Assembly: GCA_037951105.1 (NCBI GenBank)
Contig: JBAMJV010008303.1
Span: 91,001-155,000 of the forward strand
Length of the DNA stretch: 64,000 bases
Direction: 5' to 3'
Source of the DNA: Echinarachnius parma
Lineage: Eukaryota > Echinodermata > Echinoidea > Clypeasteroida > Echinarachniidae
Positions 44,581 to 55,525 of this stretch are shown piece by piece. The notes beneath the pieces were generated by a model. The model was not told the DNA's origin. It made no database searches and saw nothing but the letters and a program-made list of their open reading frames with translations. Both the position numbers and the translations under genes were made by a program. The first letter of the stretch is position 1; every line of letters begins with the position of its first letter.

Positions 44581-45640
44581 TATCATCATCACCATCATCA
44601 TCATCAATATCATCACCACCATTATTATTTTGTTATATTACTGGATAATGCATAATGAATGATGTGAACTTGAAAGTGGACAACTGGATGCCTATGGATA
44701 ACTTATACCGTGACATTAAAGGTAGTTCAGATTCGTCAAATGAGATGCGCGGCGCCATCTTGCATACGCGTTGCGCACGGTGCGTAATGCACGTTAGCTC
44801 AGTGTCATGCGGTGCGCGCAAACTAACCCAGTTCAAAATGGGCGACCCGCTATGTAGCATCCCCACGCTTGATGCCCTTTAAATGTGTTGTCTATTCAAT
44901 AGTACAAGTACACTACCGGCATGTCATATAATATTTGACATCGATATCATATACGGCCTTTTGACATTCAGCCATAGCATATCGAACATCAAGACAGTAA
45001 TCAACCATGGCAGTATATTGATAGTCATAGGGACAGGGTTATAATATATCTACAGACACCAGTACCTGTTGTAGGCATTAGATGCGAATGTGTACTCGTG
45101 AGTGTGTTTTAGGCATACACAAAAAATCATATATCAGCACTGTAATATCTAACGGTAAAGCTAAAAGAATGTGATGTCGAAAGAAAATTAATTAGATGCG
45201 AATGTGTATTCGTGGGTATGTTTAAGGCACACACAAGAGTTATCAGCACTCTGATATATTTAACGGCAAAGGAATTATATGTCAAACGAAAATTAATTAG
45301 ATGTATATTGTGTATTCGCGAGTATGTTTTACGCCGCCTATACATATAATAAGAAAAAAATGAACAAACAACAACAGCTGAATATTCAAAACACTAGTTG
45401 AGGAAATGTACGAAGTATAAAATATAAGTAGGGCTATTAGTAAACGCATACATGTGTATAACCTGTATATCCTATGAAAGAAAATATAATATATTACAAA
45501 TAAACTTACCGGCAAAAATAACGTAGGTATATGGAGCTACTCGCCCTGCGGTAATTTGTTTGGCTCTACTCATCTACATCTATGGAAAGCCGTGGGGGAA
45601 AAATTATATAATTGCAAAGCGCTGGTGAAATAGCGTACGT
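44581..45640. other. Duplicated non-coding DNA, unit B
   Basis: Counterpart of 37386-38475. No gene is seen apart from the TTAA insertion listed separately. Confidence 0.45.
44716..44882. mobile_element. 163-bp TTAA insertion with its empty site in unit A
   Basis: Unit A reads gacattaaatgtg near 37527. Unit B reads gacaTTAA, then 159 bp of G/C-rich DNA, then TTAAatgtg. The TTAA duplication and AGG/CCT ends indicate a piggyBac-type MITE that inserted after the duplication. Confidence 0.85.
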
Positions 45641-46030
45641 GTTTTCTATGTCATTGATAAGCCGTCATTCGTTTATTTACGTATAATGACGCAAATGAAC
45701 ATAATGAAGAGAACTTCTTGTTAGATCGATGGCGCGTTGTTCGAGCTTTCGGTATCATGTATATATTTATTTTGATACGTTGACGATTCCATATAATCCA
45801 CGAGTCCATTGGGTGGGCGCGGGCCGGCCGGGTGTCATGGGTGTGGGGCGGAATTCTAGTTTGACTTTCCTGACCAATACACGAAAATAACATTTGAACA
45901 ACAAAACAATCTTTTGTTAAATTGCTATCCTTTGAATAAAAAGGGAGATGCAATACGAATATAAATAATATTTTCATTTCATGTACCTCACTATAGTAGA
46001 CCGCACTACCAGTCTCTATTATTATATGTG

Positions 46031-46378
46031 GGACGTGGTGTGGCAAGATTGGTAGAGCGCGTGCCTTCCAATCGTGAGGTCCCGAGTTCGAAACCCATGC
46101 AGAGTATACCCATCGCGTTTTTTCCTTCAGCAAGAAACTTATCCACATGTGCTCCTCTCCACCCAGGCATGGGTACCCGGAAGGATGGAACGTAGTTCCT
46201 TAGCATTGTGTGAGCCTTCAAGGTTGCCCGTGGTTGGAATGCTCCCCAGGGAGCGGAAAAACGTGCACTTTTGTGTGCTGGATTGATTGCCGAATGTATC
46301 CGATGACCGGGGTAATATTATAATTGTTAAGCGCTTAGAGATGATTTTGGCGCTATATAAATCGAGGATCGAGGATAC
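46031..46378 (+). mobile_element. tRNA-derived SINE, copy 3
   Basis: Unit B counterpart of copy 1. A short deletion removes 'tatcaatcgtgatag' before the tail. Confidence 0.82.
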
Positions 46379-46903
46379 AATTCTATCATATTCTGACGGT
46401 TGTTCCATTTAGAACAGGGCGAAAGTACGGAGTCAGATATACAGTAGGAAACCCCCCACGTAGAGTCGGTTGTTTCGAACTAGTATTATAGGTAACCAAC
46501 AGTGAAATAACCAACAGTGAAAGTGACTGTCATACCATGATCTTATAATACAATGTCTTTATTTTTAAGCCAATCCTTTTTATAAGCAGATAGTGGAGCT
46601 GTAAAGGTTGATTAAAAAGGTGTCCACATATGTCATTATCCTGAAAAAAAAATCATAGTAGGCATATCTTGCTAAATACATGTATATTTAGACCAATAGA
46701 GTAATTTCGGATGTGATCTGCATGTGACTCCTTTTGTCCAAATAGAGGTGGGATACCTATAAACTATGGACTGCATTAATTGGAAGGGATATCTGGGGAC
46801 TTGCAGACATTAATGATGGATACAGATTCATGGCGTTCATTGTGAACTCAATCTCGGATGCGTCCGCCGAGTAGTAGTATTAGTAGTAGTAGTAGTATAT
46901 CTA

Positions 46904-48771
46904 TACAGAGTGTATCAAAAAATGTTACTCGAAGTTCAAAGGTCAACAATTTAAAAAGTATATATTTTCGCACTTAAAACCATAACAAGATGTACAGGGT
47001 CACTATTCAGTTTAATTTGATACCTTTCCTGAATCAGCAATGTCACGCATAGTTCTTTGTTGTTGAAGATGACAGGTGCAAAACCCACTTTTTGCAACTT
47101 TGGGCTTATGAATGAATTCCTGAAACTAATGGTGCCACACATACATGTAAATGAACACACCAATATGAACCATTTGTATTTTGTTAATGTTTTCATGGAG
47201 GACTGAGTTGTTTAGCTTTAAAGTAATATGGATGAGTGGTCGATGTCCTTACCTTATCCACCTACACCTTCCACGTGTCCTCTTCCACTGTCAACACACA
47301 GTAGACAGCAACGACGCATGTCTTGAACAGCTCGTCTCACCATAGCCGGGTCGTTGCGTAGAACATCCACCTCGTGTCGAATGCGGTCCTGCAATTCAAC
47401 GAGATCACGAAGAGGAGATGCAAACACCTTGCTCTTCAAATGTCCCCAAAGGAAGAAATCACAAGGTGTTAAGTCAGGGGACCTAGGTGGACATTCCACC
47501 TCATGATTGAGCGAAATTACTCTTTCCCCAAAGAGGTCATGTATAGTCTATCTCTGACAGCGACAAGGCGATGGGCTGGGGCACCGTCTTGGATCCACCA
47601 GATCTGCCTAAACACTCCTCTCACCTGTCGCTCAAAGTGTTCCTCCAACTGAGGAACAACATCTTCATCTATCATCTTTCAAAGAAGAATGGTCCAATCA
47701 CTTGACCGCTGCCGCAAAGTCCAACCCAAACTGTCCACTTTTGACGACTGAAATTTACATCAAAATTGTATTCTGGTGGATTACCGGCCGGCGCATAATT
47801 GAACAACGATGAAATTTCGCAGGAAATTGACATCACCCCTCGGTTCTCGCTACCAGCCATCTGCCAAAGGCTAGCCTTCGTTGGAAGTCTCTAAGCATAA
47901 GTTTGTGACGAACATGAATTTTGTATGGATGCATCCGCAAATCCAACCTCGTTATTCTGTGAAAGGTCGCTGATGCAAGTCCAATTCCATTCCGTCTTGC
48001 ACTGGTGGTCCTAGGATCCGCTTCGTGATGTTGCCCAACAGCTTCAATGTTTTGTTCAGTCCTGCCTGTGCGCCTTCTTCCGGAATTCCCCTTATTTCTG
48101 TTCAGGCTAGTTCCATGATGTTGATATTTCCTCACATTGGCCCGGATTGTATTTGCAGATGGGGGATCCCTATCAGGGAACTGTTGCCTGAAACCTTCCT
48201 TTGTTTGTTGAATGCTTCCAGTTTGGTGAAATGTTGACACCACAAATGTCCTCTGCTCAACTGTGACTTGATACATTCTTTAATTTTTTTTCAACTAGCA
48301 GCCAAAAACCCCAAAACCTACTCATTCCACTTGATAATTAGTGAAAATGTGTATTTTTGTTTTACAGTGTAGCATTGCTTGCCTGAGCTTGCAGTAGTGT
48401 TTTGTTTCACATGTCATGTTCAATATCAATGTACTCATTCATATGTGATATCAGGGAATGTATTAAGCTAAACAATTCAGTCCTCTATGAAAACATACTA
48501 ACAAATGAAACAATACAAATTGTTCCAATTGGTATGTTCATTTATGTGTGGCACCATTAATTTCAGGAATTCATTCATTAGCACTAAGTTGCAAAAAGTG
48601 GGTTATGCACCTGTCATCTTCAACAACAAAGAACTCAGCAATGCGTGACATCCCTGATTCAGGAAAGGTATCAAATGTAAGCTGAATAGTTACCCTTTAC
48701 ATCTATACATACTTTTAAGTGTGAAAATAATACTTTTTAAATGATTAACACATTGATTGATACGCTCTGTA
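46904..48771 (-). pseudogene. Dead Tc1/mariner-type transposon, copy B
   Basis: 1,868 bp with both termini: TACAGAGTGTATCA on the left and its inverse (tgatacgctctgta) on the right, flanked by TA, plus long inverted repeats of about 290 bp. The minus-strand transposase starts at 48276 with an N-terminal HTH region resembling the DUF4817 type (EQRTFVVSTFHQTGS), is open for 147 residues, then is frameshifted at VARTEG. Later fragments carry GLCGSGQVIGPFFFER and the SPDLTPCDFFLWG motif. It is more complete than copy A but not active. Confidence 0.85.
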
Positions 48772-48807
48772 GTACACCGAACGATCAGTCTCTATTATTA
48801 TACTTAT

Positions 48808-49163
48808 GTGGTGTGGCAAGATTGGTAGAGCGCGTGCCTTCCAATCGTGACGTCCCGAGTTAGAACCCAGAGTATATGCCCATCGCGTTTTTCCCCCAGC
48901 AAGAAAATGTATCTACATTTGCTGCTCTCCACCTAGGTGTATAAATGGGTACCCGAAAGGATGGAACGTAGTTCCTTAGCATTATGTGCGCCTACAAGTT
49001 TGCCCGTGGCTAGAATGCTCCCCAAGGAGTGGAAACGTGCACTTTGTGTGCTGGATTGATTGCAGAATGTATCCGATGACCGGGGTAATAATATAATTGT
49101 AAAACGCTTAGAGATGATTATATCAATCGTGATAGGCGCTATATAAATCGAGGATCGAGGATA
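48808..49163 (+). mobile_element. tRNA-derived SINE, copy 4
   Basis: Unit B counterpart of copy 2. Box B has one change (gagttagaaccc). Confidence 0.8.
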
Positions 49164-49277
49164 AAATTCTATTATATTCTGACGGTTGTTCCATTTAGAA
49201 CGGGGTGGTAGTCCGGAGTCAGATATACAGTAGGAAACCCCACGTAGAGTCGGTTATTCCGAACTAGTATTATAGGG

Positions 49278-49660
49278 AACCAACGGTGAAAGTGACTGTC
49301 ATACCATGATTTTATAATTCAATGTCATTATTCTTTAGCCAACCCTTTTCTAAGCAGATATGTTGAGCTGTAAAGGTTGATTAAAAAGGTGTCCATATGT
49401 CATTATCCTGAAAAAAAATCCTAGTAGGCATATCTTGCTAAATACATGTATATATATATAGACCAATAGAGTAATCTAGAGGTGGGACACCTATGAACTA
49501 TGGACTGCATTGCAAGGGATATTAAGTGTAAAAACTGGGGGACTATTGCAACTGGGGACTATTGCAGACATTAATGATGGATACAGATTCATGGCGTTCA
49601 TTGTGAACTCAATCCCGGATGCATCCGCTGAGTAGTAGTAGTAGTATATATATATCTCTT
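49278..49660. repeat. Third copy of the pre-mariner flank, without the transposon
   Basis: It matches 40256-40650 and 46495-46903 up to the gagtagtagtagta run. The other two copies then enter the mariner element, whereas this one continues 'tatatatatatctc'. It therefore looks like the pre-insertion site. Confidence 0.7.
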
Positions 49661-49777
49661 TTTATACATTTACCAACAAAATTAATATGTAATTGATGGT
49701 TGTATAGTAACATGGGAAGAAAATACAATTCCAGAGTGGTGATTGTTCAATCCATACCATATCAGCATTTTTATCTA

Positions 49778-49804
49778 GCCCCCCCACCCCCCCCCCCCCC
49801 CACC
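49778..49804. repeat. Poly-C tract
   Basis: C-runs broken by single A residues. Confidence 0.8.
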
Positions 49805-49939
49805 CAAGATCAATCCAAACTTCACTACAACACCTCGACCCATCCCCTTCTACTGCTTATACTTATGACCAATAACGCAAGTGCACATACAGAAATACAT
49901 TTAGCACTCACACATACATGTATACACTCCTGTTTCCAG

Positions 49940-49940
<1 letters not shown>

Positions 49941-49981
<41 letters not shown>

Positions 49982-50310
49982 ACGAACGCACACACACACG
50001 CACACACGCACGCACGCATGCATGCACGCACAGTAATATACCATAAAAAACATTGACAAAATGGATATGAACAATCACACTCACTCACACACAAAAACAA
50101 CCCACCACCAAGACCTATACGCACTATATGCAATAAACAAATAGGAGTAAAGTGGAATTGTGTGTGTGCATTTTTGTTTACATTTGTTTTTTACATTTGG
50201 ATGTGTATATTGTGTATGTGTATATTGGTGTGTGTATGTGTGTGTGTGTGTGTTTGTACGTGTGTATGAATGTATGTTTGTTTGTATGTATGTATGTATG
50301 TATGTTGCGC
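49941..50310. repeat. (CA)n and (TG)n microsatellites facing each other
   Basis: (CA)n with CACG variants at 49941-50030 and (TG)n/(TATG)n at 50160-50305. They are largely complementary and could pair over a 130-base loop. Confidence 0.85.
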
Positions 50311-51360
50311 TCTTTCGAGCTAGTCTTATTATTGCTTTATTTATCTTCACGTACAAACAATGTTTTGTTTCATTCACAATAAATCCCTAAAGAATCCTTA
50401 TGGGCGAAAATTTGAAAAACAATGTTTTCTCACGAATGTCTATTTATGTGTGGGTTGGTCAGAGCAAACAACTCAAGTAAATCTAAATGTGTCAATATAA
50501 CTTGCATCATCTTCCATGGCACTCACAAACAATTCAACCATTTCATAGACATTTTAAAAAACAATTCCCAACAGACAAGCAATGGGCAAAATGGCGAACT
50601 GCAGTGTTACATCCCGCGCATGATAATCTCAAATAGAACATGCATAAAATGTGAAAATGTTAGAGAATGGTTCTATTGTATAAAAACACTAGAGACAACA
50701 AGCTTGTAGAGTAATGCGTGAATATACTGTCATTTAATTGTTACGTGCCTACAATTACAGAATTCTCTAAACCACGGTCTGTACGCATTTTGCAAAACAA
50801 AAAAACAACCACCGTCTTTGTTTCCTTTCTCGTGGGTTGAAGTACAAGAAAAGAAACACAATTTGTCTAAATTTTGACAGTAACATAGTTTATGGTTCAT
50901 AATTTTTTGTATTCAGGTATTCAGATATATTTATAATATTTATATAATATATTTATTTAGAATGAGTCTTCTTTTTTCAAACACAGAACACAATGAAAAG
51001 AGCTACAATTCAAATAATTTGGTATAATACATTTATATATATATTCTCTATACTTATCTAGATATCAACTTTTTAATGCCTACAATGTACGAATCGGCTA
51101 ATGACATCGTCGCACCGTTACCATCAAATAGTGTAGCAATTTTACGGTAGTAATTATGATATAATATAGAGTTCAAACTCTCTTAACACACATCATTTAC
51201 AATATTAAGTTTGATGAATGCTATGGACAATGTAAACTGCTGATAAATTGCACGTTTAGCGAAGCAAGGGGAATAGCTTCTGTATATTAACCAACTACTG
51301 GAATGTTGTCTAATCTAGCAAAACATACAAAATAATGAGAAAATAAAGTTCTTCCCTTCA
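50311..51360. other. Non-coding; no gene seen
   Basis: A 95-codon plus-strand frame at 50422 has no family resemblance or splice context and is not called. Confidence 0.35.
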
Positions 51361-51374
51361 AATCTGACTATCAT

Positions 51375-51510
51375 CGTCATTTTGTATCATCACACAACTT
51401 CCTGCCAATGGCGGGCAAACCTGAGCGCTACGTCGTTGGCCTCTATCTGCCAGATCTTCGATTTTGCACATTCCATATACCAGATCACAACTAGGCAGGT
51501 GGTCCATGGT
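51375..51510 (-). repeat. Dispersed repeat shared with 44155-44270
   Basis: Shared blocks: acaacttcctgcca, tggcgggca/agcgggca, gagcgct, cgtcgttggcctct, gcacattccat and agatcac. Read on the minus strand it ends toward GATGAT sequence. Probably the 3' end of a retroposon. Confidence 0.5.
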
Positions 51511-52740
51511 CTGAGGGCCTTGACTACGAAATAAATTAATTCTACACGGGGTAATAAGAACCTAAACAGGTGCGAAAAATTAAATAAAAATAGAACGGAG
51601 TACTACTTGTTGGAGGCAGGTATCGTTGCTAATTCTTTTAATTTCGGCAGGTTCACATATTTTTTTCCAACATAAATCTTCACCATCAACAACATGCTTT
51701 TTTTCACCAGTAGTCAGACATTTGATGCTTAAGTAAAAATACACTTTTATTTTGTATTGCTAATTAATATTCTTCATTTTTTTTTTGTCTTTGGCAATGG
51801 CAAGCTTGCATCACAGCAATAGATAGAGGATCATAGTTCACATGAGAATTCATACATGCATGTGTATGGCTGAAAGTCGTTGCTGGAAATAACTTTCTAT
51901 TATCCAAGATATTTTGTTTAACATTTCTAAAGAACAAAAGTAAAATCAAGTTTGTTGTACAGTTAGTTTTAATAATGCAAAATATAATCCAATCAAATCC
52001 CAATTTCCAATTAGCTATTAAATGATATCAATGTTTCTATACCCCCTGTACATTAGGGTTCAATGCCTTAATGGTTTTAATCCGATTACTTGCAGTAATA
52101 CTCAATAAACCTCATGGGTTAAAATAATAAATTAAAGGCTTTATGATAGATTATTTGAATTTCCACTTTGATTTTGAGAGAGAAATTACAATGTTTGTAA
52201 TGTGTTTGTTGCTTCAGCAAATAACATATTTCATATATAGAAGATAAATACTACAGACAAGCGAATCAATTATTTTAATTTGTGCAGCTCTTCCAATAAT
52301 TTGTTTAATTTGTTTAAATATTGATATTGGCAGTATTATAAATATTGGCATTAATAAAAGGCAGGTCATGTAAATGCAAAAGTCCTTGGGAGTTTTATGA
52401 TGTGTTAAACCCAAGTTTGTTGCATTGCCACATAATTCATGTAACTAAACTACAGACTGAAATAAATTACCATACTTTGTTAAAAGCAGAATTCAGGTTA
52501 TTTGTAATGGAACTCAATGCCTCATCAGGTTGTATATGATAAACAAAATTAATAATTAATAATTTTCTGGCCTTGTCGAGTGAACGAAGATGGATAGTAT
52601 ATATTTTGATTTACAATATACATCGTTCAACAAATTTTTTGTGTATATATTTAGATACTCTCTCTAGAATTTACACAAGATTCACCAGCAATATCCCTCA
52701 TTTACATAGTTACACAGTTGTGTCTTCTGAGCCTTGAGTT
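51511..52740. other. AT-rich non-coding; no gene seen
   Basis: No supported coding frame, tRNA or clear repeat. Confidence 0.35.
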
Positions 52741-52742
52741 AA

Positions 52743-52862
52743 GTTTACCCATTCAGGACTGGTCCAAAAATGGTTAGGCTTGGGCTTATAAAGAAAATAT
52801 GTGTGAGTCTATTGGGAACGTGTGCTACACCAAAATTCAACGGTCCTGAATTGGTTAAAACA
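52743..52862. mobile_element. Inverted-repeat element related to 7137
   Basis: Starts 'tacccattcaggactggtcc' and ends 'cggtcctgaattggttaa', an imperfect inverse. Confidence 0.5.
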
Positions 52863-53855
52863 CCCTAGTTTATGTTGACACATTCTGGTTCTCTAACCAG
52901 AATTATGAAAATATGAGAAAAAATAAACAGAACCCCTTTATTAATAAAAAATAAAAAATAAAATTATCTTTAATGGGTTAAAAGTTTTCTTCATATAATT
53001 TAGAGCAACTAGGTCATCGTGCTACGGGGGTCTTTCCAAAGAACTTGTGTTAAATTTACGCACACAAAATGTTCTGTAGCATGCACACATGTACACTACA
53101 TGTAGAACATTACGCGACTTTTACGCTCCCCAAAACGACCTCGAGGAGATGGGAGTCTGGTTAAACCCTCTATTAATGACCCGCATTGAACACAATGCAC
53201 ATAAAGATGTAGAGAATCATCGTAATACCATATATAATTATCTATATATATATAAAGATCGTTTATACTTGCAATACCTGATTTAACATGAATATGATCA
53301 TTAGAAATTAGGTTTAGTGTATTTTTATCATTGCACATTGTTAGGTGGACAGTCAAGCTTTTTGAAAACAAGTTTCGAATTGCATTGGTACGTCTGAAAC
53401 AAATAACAAGACAGACACCACAATAAGATGCTAAACTACAATCATTATTATATCAAATAATTATCTTTGTATAAAATCAATTCAGGTAATCAACAAAATT
53501 AAATTGACTTATAATTAATATTTGTTTAAAATTGTATAATAATTAGAACCGATGAGATAAAAACTGCAGTTGGGAGGTATTAATGAATACATATTTTATT
53601 CAAATTATATTTATTTTATGTATCTTTCACAACCCTGAAGAAAAGAAAATACATGGTGGCTGGCTCAGAGTGATGTACATGATACATAGCCCCGGAAACA
53701 TATATTTGCTAATATTAATATCCAGTTCAAATCATAAATTGGTTTTACTTGAAAAGTGATTGAGATAAATCCCTTCGAACCTACACATTACAATGGAGAA
53801 ATGAAATGCAATCTTAAATGCTAATTAACACATTCAGTACTGCTTCAGAAAAAAA
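52863..53855. other. AT-rich non-coding; no gene seen
   Basis: Nothing recognised; short frames only. Confidence 0.35.
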
Positions 53856-53903
53856 ATCATGTTATACCAAAATCATGTTATACCAAAATCATGTTATACC
53901 AAA
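53856..53903. repeat. Three tandem 16-bp repeats
   Basis: Three identical atcatgttataccaaa units. Confidence 0.9.
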
Positions 53904-54059
53904 ATCAAATTGTCTTGCATGGCTTAAACTTATCAGCACAGCTCTATGAAAAACATGTGGCATATCCCGGCTCTCAATCAAAACAAGCCTTACTATTAAA
54001 CATTCATAAAAAAGTACAAACAAATAGGAAAGATGCACTATAAAAAAAATTGATTGCAG

Positions 54060-54490
54060 TGAGGAATGAATGTAACAAGAATTAGGGGTGAGGGACTCAA
54101 AACCAGCCCAGTTTACAAAGGTGATTGGGAGCATTGGCTCTAAACTCACCGATATCAATACACTGGAATCATTATATTGTGTATAAGAATGTAGCCAGAG
54201 TAGATGCTGTTCACTCTTTCAACCAAGAATGCTCATCTACATGTGGTACAGAGATCAGTGGATTAAAGGGGTGATGGGCTCGAAACCGGCCCAGCCCAAT
54301 TACCGAGGTGATTGGGAACATTGGCTCTAACTCATTGATCTCAGTAAACTGACCAGAGCAAATTGCACATCTCCATGTGAAACAGAGTTCAGTGGATATA
54401 GGGGTGGGGGGCTCCAAATCAACCCAGCCCAGCTCTAACTCACCGATCTCAGTATACTGACCAGTGCACAAGTATTGCACATCCATTCTG
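54060..54490. repeat. Diverged tandem repeats, about 130-170 bp
   Basis: Three units contain 'aggggtg..ggnctc.aaa.c..cccag', 'tgattgggaacattggctct' and 'aactcaccgatctcagtana.tga'. The minus strand is partly open across two units, but no start, splice site or family supports a gene. Confidence 0.7.
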
Positions 54491-54724
54491 GGTACATAGA
54501 GAAATGGATAGAACTGGGCCTAAGCGGGTGTTGAGCCCCTGCCCCCATTTTCATGGCTATAACGTAGTCTTTTCCTCAGTGCAATAATTGCAATGGTGTC
54601 CAAGAAGACAAAATGATAAAAAGGGTACAAAATAGGGTACATTTGAATCTTCTTGTAAAGAATTACTGGGGTATTAACATAAATGTAATTACCACACAGT
54701 AATTTTTTGTAGCAAATCTTATAT

Positions 54725-54905
54725 GTGATTTGTACATTGGAATCTGAATGAAGATTTCACCCATTAAGAAAAAAATATTTGTGCAAGTTGTGATGATTTG
54801 TACATTCGAATCTGACTGAAGATTTCACCCATTAAGAAAATGTGTGCACGATGTTGTGATTTTTTTACATCCAAACCTGACTGAAGATTTCACCCAAATA
54901 AAAAA
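54725..54905. repeat. Three tandem repeats of about 66 bp
   Basis: Units start near 54729, 54797 and 54861 and share 'ctgaagatttcaccca'. Confidence 0.8.
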
Positions 54906-55274
54906 AGGTGAAGTTGGAATGTAGGGGAATGTCCACTGCCGATGTGTATTATACAAGTAATGTACAGGACAAAGTGATGTGCTTTTAGTATGCTAACTTC
55001 AGCAAGAGAGTGATGTATGTGGAATGAGTGTGAGAAAGACTTTAATATGAAGAAAAAATATATATATATTCTTTAAATACTATCTTCAATTTGACTTGAA
55101 AATTTGAAAGTTTTTTTTCCCTTATCGCAGCTAACATACACAAATTGGTTCAACAGTTGCCAGAATCTTTGAAGAGTCAAAAAGCAGACTCTACAGAATT
55201 ATGTAAAGTTTGAGTACTGACCGTTGAAGGAAGAAAGTTGAATTAAAAAAGTGATGAAAAAACAATGATTGTAA

Positions 55275-55525
55275 CAATGTTTCGCAGAATATTCTACCAC
55301 CATACCATTTTGTATAACAGATGTTATTTTCATATGATTTGTAGAATAATGTACTACGTTACAACAAATTTTAAAAGCTGTTATTTTTGTAATCTTAAAA
55401 AATTGTATTATACAACAATTTTGAAAGATGTAATTCTGATAGATTTTGCAGAATAATCCACCATCATTTCGACAGATATTATTTTGTATTTGTTTTGCAG
55501 AATGTTGTACTATTATTGCACAACA
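55275..55525. repeat. Diverged tandem repeats of about 55 bp
   Basis: 'ttttgcagaataatgtacta'-like starts recur at about 55279, 55337, 55443 and 55494, with 'gttattttngtaat' between them. Confidence 0.55.

Larger units (their letters stand above)
43109..49277. repeat. Segmental duplication, unit B (6.2 kb)
   Basis: Second copy of 36321-43017. It lacks the foldback element, has more (CAT)n DNA, and carries a private 163-bp TTAA insertion at 44716-44882. Confidence 0.88.

Noticed and set aside
50081-50390. Cys/Val-rich and His/Thr-rich frames
   Set aside because: They are translations of (TG)n and (CA)n microsatellites.
50422-50709. 95-codon plus-strand frame
   Set aside because: No recognisable domain or signal, and its composition matches the AT-rich background.
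54211-54486. 91-codon minus-strand frame with repeated TEI(G/N)ELE
   Set aside because: It lies over diverged tandem repeats and has no domain or gene structure. The repetition is explained by the DNA repeat.
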